Assembly: GCF_019352175.1 (NCBI RefSeq)
Contig: NZ_JACBYI010000050.1
Span: 1 to 48,425, forward strand
Length of the DNA: 48,425 nt
From: Paenibacillus sp. S150
GTDB taxonomy: Bacteria; Bacillota; Bacilli; Paenibacillales; Paenibacillaceae
Direction: 5' to 3'
Below the pieces are notes generated by a model. That model was not told the origin of the DNA. It did not search any database and saw only the letters and a program-made list of their open reading frames with translations. Shown here piece by piece: positions 39,250 to 47,733 of the stretch. The stretch's first letter is position 1; each line of letters begins with the position of its first letter. The position numbers and the translations under genes are program-made.

Positions 39250-39309
39250 TTAATATAAGGGGTTATTGCCTAAGGCGGCAACCAGTCCTTGTATTGTATT
39301 CGCTTTTTG

Positions 39310-39351
39310 GAAACGGTGCCGTCCTTGTTGTAAGGACGGCGCATCCGTTTC
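39310..39351 (+). other. Strong hairpin in the murA leader
   Basis: GAAACGG (39310-39316) pairs with CCGTTTC (39345-39351) and encloses GCCGTCCTT (39318-39326), loop GTTGT, AAGGACGGC (39332-39340). There is no T-run, so it is not an ordinary terminator. It lies ~80 bp before the murA start. Confidence 0.65.
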
Positions 39352-39431
39352 TGATCATCATTACTAAGCAAAGCCACAGCAGGTATTGCCAGGGCAAGCT
39401 GCAATACACGTAGGGGGAACCGGATAAATAT

Positions 39432-40685
39432 ATGGAAAAATTAATGATTGGCGGTGGACGTCCTTTAGAAGGCGTTGTTACCATCAGTGGAGCGAAGAAT
39501 AGCGCCATTGCGCTTATTCCTGCGGCGATCTTGGCTGAGTCTGAAGTTGTTCTGGATAACTTGCCGTCCCTTAGTGATGTAGCTGTCTACTCCGAAATTC
39601 TGGAAGAGCTTGGAGCCACTGTCTCCTGGACAGGCAGCCAGATGAGAATTAACCCCTCCCGTATCGTATCCATCCCAATGCCTAACGGACCGGTCAAGAA
39701 ACTCCGGGCCTCGTATTATATGATGGGAGCTCTCCTTGGAAGATTTAAGGAAGCGACAATTGGTCTTCCCGGCGGCTGCAACTTTGAACCCCGTCCGATT
39801 GACCAGCATATCAAGGGCTTTGAAGCGCTGGGAGCAACTGTAACCAATGACCACGGTTCTATTCACCTGTATGCCAAGGAACTGCGCGGTGCCAAAATCT
39901 ATTTGGACGTATCGAGCGTAGGCGCCACTATTAACATCATGCTTGCGGCTTCACGTGCCAAGGGCTCAACAATCATTGAAAATGCGGCTAAAGAGCCTGA
40001 GATTATAGATGTAGCTACTCTCTTGAACTCCATGGGCGCTGTAATTAAAGGCGCTGGTACCGAAACGATCCGGATCGAAGGTGTCACGGAAATGCACGGC
40101 TGCCGTCACTCTATCATCCCTGACCGTATCCAAGCTGGAACGTATATGATTGCTGCTGCGGCTACGCGCGGCAATGTATTGATAGATAATGTGATTCCGA
40201 AGCATTTGGAGGCACTAACTGCCAAACTGCTGGAGATGGGTGTGGATATCGAAGAGCTGGATGAGAGCATCCGGGTCATCGGCAAGGCCAAATATGAGCA
40301 TGCTGATGTCAAAGCGCTGATATACCCCGGTTTTGCCACCGATTTGCAATCTCCAATGACAAGTATGCTTACCCAGGCTGAAGGGGTTAGTGTGCTCAGC
40401 GATTTTGTATACAGCAACCGCTTTAAGCATGTTCCGGAGCTGGTGCGGATGGGCGCCAAAATCCGTGTTGAAGGGCGCTCCGCCGTTATCGAAGGAAGCA
40501 AGCTGAACGCTGCGAAGGTGAAGGCTGCCGATTTGCGTGCAGGTGCAGCGCTGGTGATTGCCGGTCTGACGGTAGAGGAAGGGATAACCGAGGTTACCGG
40601 TGTAGAATATATAGACCGTGGCTATGACAATTTGGTCAGCAATTTGCGTAATTTGGGAGCCGAAGTATGGCGCGAGAATGAATAG
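39432..40685 (+). CDS. murA: UDP-N-acetylglucosamine 1-carboxyvinyltransferase
   Basis: It commits UDP-GlcNAc to peptidoglycan by adding enolpyruvate from PEP; it is the fosfomycin target. The 417-aa protein has Lys22-Asn23 (ISGAKNS) and the catalytic Cys116 in LPGGCNFEPRPID. The position before rho suggests the second Firmicute paralogue (MurZ/MurAB). The Shine-Dalgarno GGGGGA is ~15 nt before ATG 39432, a bit far, but no better start exists. Confidence 0.95.
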   Translation: MEKLMIGGGRPLEGVVTISGAKNSAIALIPAAILAESEVVLDNLPSLSDVAVYSEILEELGATVSWTGSQMRINPSRIVSIPMPNGPVKKLRASYYMMGALLGRFKEATIGLPGGCNFEPRPIDQHIKGFEALGATVTNDHGSIHLYAKELRGAKIYLDVSSVGATINIMLAASRAKGSTIIENAAKEPEIIDVATLLNSMGAVIKGAGTETIRIEGVTEMHGCRHSIIPDRIQAGTYMIAAAATRGNVLIDNVIPKHLEALTAKLLEMGVDIEELDESIRVIGKAKYEHADVKALIYPGFATDLQSPMTSMLTQAEGVSVLSDFVYSNRFKHVPELVRMGAKIRVEGRSAVIEGSKLNAAKVKAADLRAGAALVIAGLTVEEGITEVTGVEYIDRGYDNLVSNLRNLGAEVWRENE

Positions 40686-40802
40686 AATAGGGTTATCCGA
40701 TGCGGGGAAAGGGGTGCTTTTTTACTCTTAAACTGCATATCCCCTTCCAAATTGGGTAATGCTATCCTAATAAACAATTTAATAGACTCCTATTTTTACC
40801 GG

Positions 40803-40830
40803 TTGACCTGCTAGAAGAACTCATTATAAA
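40803..40830 (+). promoter_or_regulatory. Possible rho promoter
   Basis: TTGACC (40803-40808), 16-bp spacer, TATAAA (40825-40830). The leader would be only ~15 nt, just enough to hold the AGGTGG ribosome binding site, which is unusual. Confidence 0.4.
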
Positions 40831-40851
40831 AATTGAATAGGTGGTTATTAC

Positions 40852-42210
40852 ATGGATCTTCAAATTTCCGATTTGGAAGAAATGAAGCTGACCGATTTGT
40901 ATAAGCTGGCGAAGAAATACCAGATTCCTTACTACGGGACGCTTAAGAAACGGGAGCTGATTTTTGCCATCCTCCGGGCGCAGGCTGAGCAGAGCGGGCT
41001 CATGTTTATGGAAGGTGTGCTTGAAATTTTGCCTGAGGGCTATGGTTTTCTGAGGCCGATCAACTACTTGCCCAGTGCGGAAGACATTTATATCTCTGCT
41101 TCGCAGATTCGCAAGTTTGATCTCAGAAGCGGCGATCTTGTTTCCGGCAAATGCCGCACGCCCAAAGAGAATGAACGCTACTTCGGATTGCTTCAAGTCA
41201 ACGCCGTCAACGGCGAGAATCCTGCCAGTGCAGCAGAGCGTTTGCATTTTCCGGCGCTGACACCTCTTTATCCGCAAGATAAGCTGCCACTTGAAACATC
41301 CCCTACTCACTTGTCTACCCGAATAATGGATTTGCTTGCTCCTGTTGGTCTGGGGCAGCGCGGCTTAATTGTAGCACCTCCCAAAGCAGGGAAAACGCTC
41401 CTCCTAAAAGAAATTGCCAACAGCATTTCCACCAATAATCCTGAAATTGCCCTGTTTGTACTGCTGATTGACGAACGCCCCGAAGAAGTAACTGATATGC
41501 AGCGTTCTGTGAAGGGCGAGGTTGTTGCATCTACATTTGATGAGCTTCCGGAGAATCATATCAAAGTAGCTGAGCTTGTGCTGCAGCGGGCTTTGCGTTT
41601 AGTGGAGCATAAGAAGGATGTTGTTATTTTGCTGGACAGTATTACCCGGCTGGCGCGTGCCTATAATCTGGTTGTTCCTCCGTCCGGTCGCACGCTCAGC
41701 GGCGGGATTGATCCGGCGGCTTTCCATCGTCCCAAGCGCTTTTTTGGCTCCGCACGGAATGTGGAAGAAGGCGGGAGCTTGACCATACTGGCAACAGCGC
41801 TTATTGATACCGGTTCACGTATGGATGATATTATTTATGAAGAATTTAAAGGCACAGGGAACATGGAGCTGCATCTGGACCGCAAGCTGGCGGAACGCCG
41901 CATCTTCCCTGCCATTGATATCCGCCGTTCCGGCACGCGCCGCGAAGAGGTGCTGCTCAGCAAAGAAGAGCTGGACACAATCTGGGCAATCCGCAAAAAT
42001 ATGAACGAATCCTACGACTTTGTGGAGGGCTTCATCAAGAAGCTGCGTGACACCAAGACCAACGCCGAATTCCTGGCGTCCTTTGATGTTGCAGGGAATA
42101 AGGAATCTTCGTCTCCGGGCGGAACGGCCAGCAATGGGGGAACCTCGAACAGCGGTTCATCCGCACGCCGGACCTCGCGGCCGAAGACGCCTTCTGTTCC
42201 AACAACCTGA
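40852..42210 (+). CDS. rho: Transcription termination factor Rho
   Basis: A hexameric RNA-dependent ATPase that ends untranslated transcripts. The 452-aa protein has the N-terminal helical and OB-fold RNA-binding domains (YGFLRPINYLPSAEDIYIS) and the ATPase core with Walker A VAPPKAGKTLLLKE. VILLDSITRLARAYN and SGGIDPAAFHRPKRFFGSARN form the Q- and R-loop segments. After the core (ends ~residue 410) there is a Ser/Gly/Thr-rich, Pro-ending tail of ~38 residues that I do not recall in B. subtilis Rho. AGGTGG precedes ATG 40852. Confidence 0.95.
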   Translation: MDLQISDLEEMKLTDLYKLAKKYQIPYYGTLKKRELIFAILRAQAEQSGLMFMEGVLEILPEGYGFLRPINYLPSAEDIYISASQIRKFDLRSGDLVSGKCRTPKENERYFGLLQVNAVNGENPASAAERLHFPALTPLYPQDKLPLETSPTHLSTRIMDLLAPVGLGQRGLIVAPPKAGKTLLLKEIANSISTNNPEIALFVLLIDERPEEVTDMQRSVKGEVVASTFDELPENHIKVAELVLQRALRLVEHKKDVVILLDSITRLARAYNLVVPPSGRTLSGGIDPAAFHRPKRFFGSARNVEEGGSLTILATALIDTGSRMDDIIYEEFKGTGNMELHLDRKLAERRIFPAIDIRRSGTRREEVLLSKEELDTIWAIRKNMNESYDFVEGFIKKLRDTKTNAEFLASFDVAGNKESSSPGGTASNGGTSNSGSSARRTSRPKTPSVPTT

Positions 42211-42235
42211 GAAAAGATAACAAGAGGAGACTGAC

Positions 42236-43513
42236 ATGTATTTGGTATATGCCGACGGGCATGGAAACGTATATGATCATCCCGAGCTGTTCGGTCTGGC
42301 CCGCAGCGGGGATATGATTGTTGAGATGCTGGAGGAAGAATTAATTCCGCTGCCCGAGGGGGCTACGTTAGTTGGGCTGCCTAACACCCGGGCGGTGGGC
42401 ATGAACCCTGAGACGGGTGAAATGCTTCCGCTGCCTGAAGGCTCGCAGGCAGTAGGAGCTTTGCTTCCGCAGGGCTTTACCCGCTTATGTCTTCCCGGGT
42501 ATGTCAAGACAGACAAGTCGTATAAGCTTCCGCTCTTCGGCTATTCCGCAGTAGTGTGGAAAGATGGCGGGTTTTATGTGGCCGCTGATCTTACAGATGA
42601 TCCGGAGCAATGGAATCCGCTTAATTGTGATCGTGAGGATGTAGAAGTGGGAGTGGGCGGTTTAACCGCCAAGTACCCGGAGAACCGTCTTTATGAGCAT
42701 CTATCCAATTGCGCGCTGGGTTACGAATGTCTGACCTCTTCCAATACCTTTCTTGGCCGATGGGAGGGAGCGGTCCCGGTTTCCTATTCCTGCAATGCCG
42801 GCTGCTTCGGTTGTATTTCCGAACAGCCTGATGACAGCGGCTTTGTGTCGCCGCAGACGCGAATGAATTTCCGCCCTACAGTAAATGAGATTTCAGAGGT
42901 CATGCTGGAGCATCTAAAGACACCCCGGTCGATTATCAGCTTCGGCCAGGGCTGTGAAGGTGAGCCTTCCACACAAGCCAAGCTAATTATTGAAGCTATC
43001 CGTGAAGTCCGTGCCGTGACGGATATGGGCTATATCAATATCAATACCAATGCCGGGCTAAGCGATCATATTCGCGGAATTGTTGATGCAGGACTGGACC
43101 TGATGCGTGTCAGCACAATCAGTGCACTGGATGATCACTATAATGCCTATTACAAGCCACGGGGCTATACGCTGGCTAATGTGGAGAAGTCTCTGAAATA
43201 CGCGGCTTCGCAGGGTGTGTATACGTCAATCAATTATTTGATCTTTCCGGGGGTGACTGACCGTGAAGAAGAGATTGAAGCGATGGTGGAGTTTGCCAGA
43301 CGTACAGATCTGAAACTAATCCAGATGCGCAATTTAAATATCGACCCGGAGAGCTACCTGGAATTAATCCCTCCGGCTCAAGGAGATATTCTGGGAATGA
43401 AGACGATGCTGGAAATTTTCCGCGGGGAGCTTCCTGATGTTGTTATAGGCTCGTATACACATGTACCGCCTGCAGATCTGGCCCGGGCCAAGCAGCGGCG
43501 TGTGAAAGTATAG
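42236..43513 (+). CDS. Radical SAM protein of unknown function
   Basis: A 425-aa protein. The [4Fe-4S] motif C186-x3-C190-x2-C193 (SYSCNAGCFGC) opens a radical SAM barrel, with FGQGCEGEPS as the SAM-binding GGE-like strand and YININTNAG further on. About 180 residues precede it: LVYADGHGNVYDHPELFGLARSG and a Pro/Gly-rich part of unknown fold. The order resembles no well-known anaerobic activase or methylthiolase, and no second cluster site is obvious. It sits 25 bp after rho with AGAGGAG before the ATG, so it is likely co-transcribed with rho. Substrate unknown. Confidence 0.85.
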   Translation: MYLVYADGHGNVYDHPELFGLARSGDMIVEMLEEELIPLPEGATLVGLPNTRAVGMNPETGEMLPLPEGSQAVGALLPQGFTRLCLPGYVKTDKSYKLPLFGYSAVVWKDGGFYVAADLTDDPEQWNPLNCDREDVEVGVGGLTAKYPENRLYEHLSNCALGYECLTSSNTFLGRWEGAVPVSYSCNAGCFGCISEQPDDSGFVSPQTRMNFRPTVNEISEVMLEHLKTPRSIISFGQGCEGEPSTQAKLIIEAIREVRAVTDMGYININTNAGLSDHIRGIVDAGLDLMRVSTISALDDHYNAYYKPRGYTLANVEKSLKYAASQGVYTSINYLIFPGVTDREEEIEAMVEFARRTDLKLIQMRNLNIDPESYLELIPPAQGDILGMKTMLEIFRGELPDVVIGSYTHVPPADLARAKQRRVKV

Positions 43514-43538
43514 CTTCAACAAGTGGGATTAAGACTTA

Positions 43539-43567
43539 TTGCAGAGTCTATTCTTTCGTGCTAAAAT
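43539..43567 (+). promoter_or_regulatory. rpmE promoter
   Basis: TTGCAG (43539-43544), 17-bp spacer, TAAAAT (43562-43567) with extended TGC. Confidence 0.6.
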
Positions 43568-43632
43568 ACCGCTTAGATATCTTATTAACTCTAGGTCCGC
43601 ATGAGGCTTAGGGCACGAGAGGTGAGGTTCAT

Positions 43633-43830
43633 ATGCAATCTGCAATACAACCCAATTACAATCTAACCAAGGTAACCTGTGCATGCGGCAATACATTTGA
43701 GACCGGTTCTGTGAAGCCGGAGCTGCGTGTTGAGGTTTGCTCCAGCTGCCACCCGTTCTATACGGGCAAGCAGAAATTTCTGGATGCCGGTGGACGTGTT
43801 GATAAATTTAAGAAAAAGTATGGTATCTGA
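43633..43830 (+). CDS. rpmE: Ribosomal protein L31, zinc-binding type
   Basis: A 65-aa protein of the large ribosomal subunit bridging to the small one. It has the zinc (C+) form: Cys16, Cys18, Cys36, Cys39 in TCACGN and VCSSCHPFYTGKQKF. AGGTGA lies before the ATG. A strong terminator follows. Confidence 0.95.
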   Translation: MQSAIQPNYNLTKVTCACGNTFETGSVKPELRVEVCSSCHPFYTGKQKFLDAGGRVDKFKKKYGI

Positions 43831-43861
43831 TCCATTTATCGCCTTGCTATGGATTGGAGCA

Positions 43862-43892
43862 GGCCCCTGGACTTTGCGTCCGGGGGCTTTTC
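43862..43892 (+). terminator. rpmE terminator
   Basis: GCCCCTGGAC (43863-43872) pairs with GTCCGGGGGC (43878-43887), then TTTTCC. Confidence 0.88.
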
Positions 43893-44004
43893 CGTCGAGG
43901 ATATATAATTATAGGCTTCACCTTATTAAATGTTCTTTATCTTCCGTAAAGAAAAGGACGCTGCCTCTCAGAGAGTTGGCAATAATGCTTCTTTTTGCCT
44001 GGAG

Positions 44005-44033
44005 TTGATTTTTGTCCAGCTGTAAGCTATACT
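44005..44033 (+). promoter_or_regulatory. SRP RNA promoter
   Basis: TTGATT (44005-44010), 17-bp spacer, TATACT (44028-44033), placing the start at the SRP RNA 5' end. Confidence 0.75.
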
Positions 44034-44035
44034 TA

Positions 44036-44311
44036 TCTTCGCCGTGCTAGACGGGGAGGTAGCGGTGCCCTGTAACTCGCAATCCGCTGTAGCGAGGTTG
44101 AATTCCTGTTAGAGGTGCTGTCGATGTGAGGCCTTGGTTCCTGCGGGCTGTGTTGACGGTTGGGTCCTCCGCAATGAGTGCTCGTGAACCTGGTCAGGTC
44201 CGGAAGGAAGCAGCCATAAGTGAGTTTACTCTTGTGCCGGAGGGTGGCCTAGCCCGAGCGGTGCTGCAGGGTTGCCGCTTGGATCGAAGCCATCAATAAC
44301 AGGTGCACGGT
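44036..44311 (+). ncRNA. ffs: Signal recognition particle RNA (long Bacillus-type scRNA)
   Basis: About 276 nt. It has the conserved 5' start TCTTCGCCGTGCTAGACGGGGAGGTAGCGG (Alu-type domain) and the S-domain apex GTCAGGTCCGGAAGGAAGCAGC that binds Ffh. The 3' end, AACAGGTGCACGGT, is as in B. subtilis scRNA. It pairs with Ffh and HBsu-like protein for membrane protein targeting. It is directly upstream of dnaX, the usual position. Confidence 0.95.
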
Positions 44312-44330
44312 TTATCATATTGCCTATAAT

Positions 44331-44368
44331 AGTATCTTTGCCACAAGCGAAGATGCTTTTTTGTTTTT
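44331..44368 (+). terminator. SRP RNA terminator
   Basis: AGTATCTTTGC (44331-44341) pairs with GCGAAGATGCT (with G-U pairs), followed by TTTTTTG. Confidence 0.8.
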
Positions 44369-44396
44369 GGTCAAATTCTGATGGATATAGTATAAT
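44367..44396 (+). promoter_or_regulatory. Probable dnaX promoter
   Basis: Perfect TATAAT at 44391-44396 with TGGTCA 18 bp upstream, right after the SRP RNA terminator and ~50 bp before dnaX. Confidence 0.5.
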
Positions 44397-44446
44397 AAAT
44401 TAGCGACAAATGCCGAAAGCGGCAGCCTAAGAGAGGGTAATGCATA

Positions 44447-46222
44447 GTGGAACATATCGCGCTGTACCGTGCCTGGCGGCCGCAGTCGTTTCATGACATG
44501 GTAGGGCAACAGCACATTATTCAGACGCTGCAGAATGCAATTCGTGAACAGCGGGTTTCGCATGCCTATCTGTTCAGCGGACCGCGGGGCACCGGCAAGA
44601 CGAGTGCCGCCAAAGTACTCGCCAAAGCGGTCAATTGCGAACGGAATGAGGGTCCCGAACCCTGCAACGAATGCCCTTCCTGCCTCAGGATCACTGCAGG
44701 CAATGTCATGGATGTGCAAGAGATTGACGCGGCGTCGAACCGTGGTGTTGAAGAAATACGCGACCTCCGGGACAAGGTGAAATACGCTCCTACCGAAGTC
44801 CGCCGTAAAGTGTATATCATTGATGAAGTGCATATGCTGACCACAGAGGCTTTTAATGCGCTGCTGAAGACGCTGGAGGAACCGCCTCCTCATGTAATGT
44901 TTATTCTGGCAACGACAGAACCGCATAAATTGCCGGCAACGATTATTTCCCGCTGCCAGCGCTTTGATTTTCGGCGGGTGTCACTGGAGGAACAGACCGC
45001 TCACTTAACGGCTATCTGTGAGAAGGAAGGCATTTCTGCAGATGCAGAGGCGCTGCAATACATTGCCCGTCTCTCTGACGGCGGAATGCGTGATGCGCTA
45101 AGCATACTGGACCAGATCTCATCTTTTACGGATGGGCAGGTGACTTATCAGCAGGTGCTGGGCATGACCGGAGGCATTCCCTCCGAACAGTTCGCCCGCC
45201 TCGCCACGGCTATTCTGGAAGGAGATATGGGGCTGCTTCTGGAGCTGGTTGAACAGCTTATGCATGAAGGCAAGAGTGCTGATAAATGTCTGGAGAACCT
45301 CCTGTATTATTTCCGGGATTTACTTATGATCAAGATGGTGCCGGGGGCCGATCAGCTAACGGATCGGGTGCTGAATCCAGCGGAGTTCCGCGATATGGCG
45401 GCCGCATTTTCCCGGGATCGGCTATTTCTGATCGTTGAGACATTGGCCCGTTATCTGGGTGAAATGAAATATGCGACCCATCCCCAAACTTTGTTTGAAG
45501 TAGCATTGATGAAGCTGTGCAGTCAGCAGCAGGAAGCTCCTCCTCAAGAGGCTGCTCCGCATGCTGTTGCTGGTATTTCGCGTCAAGCAGGCGGCAATGC
45601 TGCCGCTGTGGACCCGGGAGAGCTGGAGCTTCTCAAACGCCAGATCGCGGCCTTGGAGAAAAAGCTGGAACAGGCTTTGCAGGCTGGGGCATTGTCCGGA
45701 GGGGGTCAGCAGGCGGCTGCGGGCAGACAGACTGCCCCTCAGAATCCCGCTCCGCGCATATCTTCGCCCTCCAAGCTGCCCCCACAGCTGGACAAATTTA
45801 TCGCAGGCAAGGACAGTGCCGATTTCGCTGATGTGTATAAGAAGTGGAGCGTTGTCCTGCAGGCAGTGAAGGAAGAGAAGGTAACGGTCCACGCATGGTT
45901 TGTGGACGGAGAGCCTGTGGCTGTTATAGAAGACGCTGTACTGGTTGCGTTCAAAAATACGATTCATCGCGATACGACCGAGAAGCCTGCGAACAGACAG
46001 GTGATTGAGAATGTGTTCGCAGCACGTCTGGGCAAACCTTACCGACTCGTTACTATGCTGCTCCGTGACTGGAATGAGGCCGCAATGAAATCTGCAGCTC
46101 AGACCGGTACAGAGGAGCTGCGGCTGGAGCATGAGCACGAGACTGCGGACACACGGACTGAACCATGGATTGACGAGGCTATCCAGCTCTTTGGGGAAGA
46201 CCTTGTTGTCATAAAAGAGTAG
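44447..46222 (+). CDS. dnaX: DNA polymerase III subunits gamma/tau
   Basis: The clamp-loader ATPase and replisome organiser. The 591-aa protein has Walker A G45-P-R-G-T-G-K51-T, a Cys4 zinc site (C64, C73, C76, C79), IIDEVHML (Walker B) and the SRC sensor (IISRCQRFDFRR). A middle domain and a tau C-terminal region after an Ala/Gln/Gly-rich linker (~360-430) follow. No obvious programmed frameshift site was found. GTG 44447 has AGAGGG upstream. It heads the dnaX-ybaB-recR operon. Confidence 0.96.
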   Translation: MEHIALYRAWRPQSFHDMVGQQHIIQTLQNAIREQRVSHAYLFSGPRGTGKTSAAKVLAKAVNCERNEGPEPCNECPSCLRITAGNVMDVQEIDAASNRGVEEIRDLRDKVKYAPTEVRRKVYIIDEVHMLTTEAFNALLKTLEEPPPHVMFILATTEPHKLPATIISRCQRFDFRRVSLEEQTAHLTAICEKEGISADAEALQYIARLSDGGMRDALSILDQISSFTDGQVTYQQVLGMTGGIPSEQFARLATAILEGDMGLLLELVEQLMHEGKSADKCLENLLYYFRDLLMIKMVPGADQLTDRVLNPAEFRDMAAAFSRDRLFLIVETLARYLGEMKYATHPQTLFEVALMKLCSQQQEAPPQEAAPHAVAGISRQAGGNAAAVDPGELELLKRQIAALEKKLEQALQAGALSGGGQQAAAGRQTAPQNPAPRISSPSKLPPQLDKFIAGKDSADFADVYKKWSVVLQAVKEEKVTVHAWFVDGEPVAVIEDAVLVAFKNTIHRDTTEKPANRQVIENVFAARLGKPYRLVTMLLRDWNEAAMKSAAQTGTEELRLEHEHETADTRTEPWIDEAIQLFGEDLVVIKE

Positions 46223-46268
46223 TTAAGCCTATTAGCGCCAAGTGCGCATTCCAAAGGAGAGACGACGT

Positions 46269-46580
46269 ATGAACAATATGAACCAAATGATGAAGCAGGT
46301 CAAAAAGATGCAGGAGCAAATGCTTAAGGCTCAAGAAGAACTGGGCAGCAAGACTATTGAGGGATCATCCGGCGGCGGTGTGGTGACCGTCCAGGTCAAT
46401 GGCCACAAAAAACTGCTTTCCATTCAAATCAAGCCGGAGGCTGTGGATCCAGACGATATCGAAATGCTGCAGGATCTCGTGATTACCGCTGTAAATGATG
46501 CTCTTACCCAAGCGGAAGAACTGGCTAATAATGACATGGGTAAATTTACCGGCGGCATGAAGATTCCTGGCCTGTTCTAG
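46269..46580 (+). CDS. ybaB: YbaB/EbfC nucleoid-associated protein
   Basis: A 103-aa DNA-binding protein of the YbaB family (YaaK in B. subtilis) that is nearly always between dnaX and recR. It has an N-terminal Met/Gln/Lys helix (MNNMNQMMKQVKKMQEQMLKAQEEL) and the family core VTVQVNGHKKLLSIQIKPEAVDPDDIEMLQDLV. ATG 46269 is 8 nt after AAAGGAGA; the frame opens earlier without a site. Confidence 0.93.
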   Translation: MNNMNQMMKQVKKMQEQMLKAQEELGSKTIEGSSGGGVVTVQVNGHKKLLSIQIKPEAVDPDDIEMLQDLVITAVNDALTQAEELANNDMGKFTGGMKIPGLF

Positions 46581-46615
46581 ACCTTACTCCATCTGTCCAA
46601 AGGAGAACCGATATT

Positions 46616-47215
46616 TTGTATTATCCCGAACCGCTTGCCAAGCTGATCGAAGCTTTTACGCGTCTGCCCGGAATTGGCCCGAAGTCAGCCGCCCGGCTGG
46701 CCTTCCACGTGCTTAACATGAAAGAAGACGAGGTTATTGATTTTGCCAAGGCGCTGGTCAGTGTCAAACGCAATCTTCATTACTGCTCGGTCTGCTGCAA
46801 TATTACTGACACCGATCCCTGCCGGATTTGTCAGGACAAAACCCGCGATCCCTCCGTAATCTGTGTAGTTCAGGATTCCAAGGATCTCGTGGCCATTGAA
46901 CGCACTAAGGAATTTGATGGCTATTACCATGTGCTGCAGGGTGCAATCTCACCAATGGAGGGTATAGGTCCTGATGATATCCGTCTGAAGGAGCTGCTGA
47001 CCCGGCTAAGCGATGAGAGGGTGAAGGAGCTTATTATGGCAACCAACCCCAATATTGAGGGTGAAGCAACAGCTATGTATATCTCCCGCCTGGTGCGCCC
47101 CTTCGAGATCAAAATCACCAGGATTGCCCATGGACTGCCTGTAGGGGGCGATTTGGAATATGCGGACGAGGTAACCTTGTCCAAGGCCCTCGAAGGTCGG
47201 CGTGAGCTGTTCTGA
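46616..47215 (+). CDS. recR: Recombination protein RecR
   Basis: It acts with RecO and RecF in loading RecA at gaps. The 199-aa protein has a helix-hairpin-helix (LPGIGPKSAARLAFHVL), a Cys4 zinc site (C57, C60, C69, C72) and a Toprim domain (VICVVQDSKDLVAIERTKEFDGYYHVL). The tail TNPNIEGEATAMYISRLV...GLPVGGDLEYADEVTL completes it. TTG 46616 follows AAAGGAG and gives the usual MYYPEP start. Confidence 0.96.
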   Translation: MYYPEPLAKLIEAFTRLPGIGPKSAARLAFHVLNMKEDEVIDFAKALVSVKRNLHYCSVCCNITDTDPCRICQDKTRDPSVICVVQDSKDLVAIERTKEFDGYYHVLQGAISPMEGIGPDDIRLKELLTRLSDERVKELIMATNPNIEGEATAMYISRLVRPFEIKITRIAHGLPVGGDLEYADEVTLSKALEGRRELF

Positions 47216-47240
47216 GCAGCTTTGGCGCACGGACATTTAA

Positions 47241-47268
47241 TCAAGAAGCCCCTGCGGGCTTCTTTTTT
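47241..47268 (+). terminator. Terminator after recR
   Basis: AAGAAGCCC (47243-47251) and GGGCTTCTT (47256-47264) with TTTTTT behind. Confidence 0.9.
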
Positions 47269-47296
47269 GATTGAAGCTATGCTTGTTTGATCTCGC

Positions 47297-47328
47297 AAAA
47301 GCCGGAGGCCTGAGCCTTCGGCTTCTTC
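47297..47328 (+). terminator. Second hairpin after recR
   Basis: AAGCCGGAGG (47299-47308) pairs with CCTTCGGCTT (47315-47324) with one mismatch, then CTTC. A weaker backup terminator. Confidence 0.5.
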
Positions 47329-47455
47329 AGTTTCAGGCAGGTGATTTAATGCTGTGTTTTAGTTCTAAGTTTGTCCCGATTCCGATATGAATGAGAATAA
47401 ACGAGGGTGAGGTTGCTTCACATCGTACTGAAATTATTCTTAAGGAGGAATTGGA

Positions 47456-47704
47456 ATGGGATGGTGGAGAGTAAGGAAGCAGGCCGTCGGAGAGCAGAGA
47501 GGAAGACAGGAGGATCACTGGGACGTTTTTCTTGAGGTTAAACAGGCACAATCAGAGTGGGAGAGGGCGCATTTAATGTTTGACGAGGCGCGGGGCCAGG
47601 ATCAGATAGACTATGCCATATATATTTTGGAAGCGGCAGAACGTAAATATCAGATTCATTTGAAGCATGCCAAAAGCATGGGGCTTAATCGAGCTCGGCT
47701 ATAG
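47456..47704 (+). CDS. yaaL: YaaL family protein (DUF2508)
   Basis: An 82-aa, helical, charged protein of the YaaL family, in its usual place between recR and bofA. Function unknown. AAGGAGG is close before ATG 47456. The family pattern DHWDVFLEVKQAQSEWERAHLMFDEA...DYAIYILEAAERKYQIHLKHAK is clear. Confidence 0.88.
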   Translation: MGWWRVRKQAVGEQRGRQEDHWDVFLEVKQAQSEWERAHLMFDEARGQDQIDYAIYILEAAERKYQIHLKHAKSMGLNRARL

Positions 47705-47733
47705 AAAATAGAAAAAGACAAAGGAGGATTATC

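Noticed and set aside
44447..46222. Programmed frameshift producing a short gamma form of DnaX.
   Set aside because: No slippery A-run with a downstream hairpin was found near the domain III/IV border.
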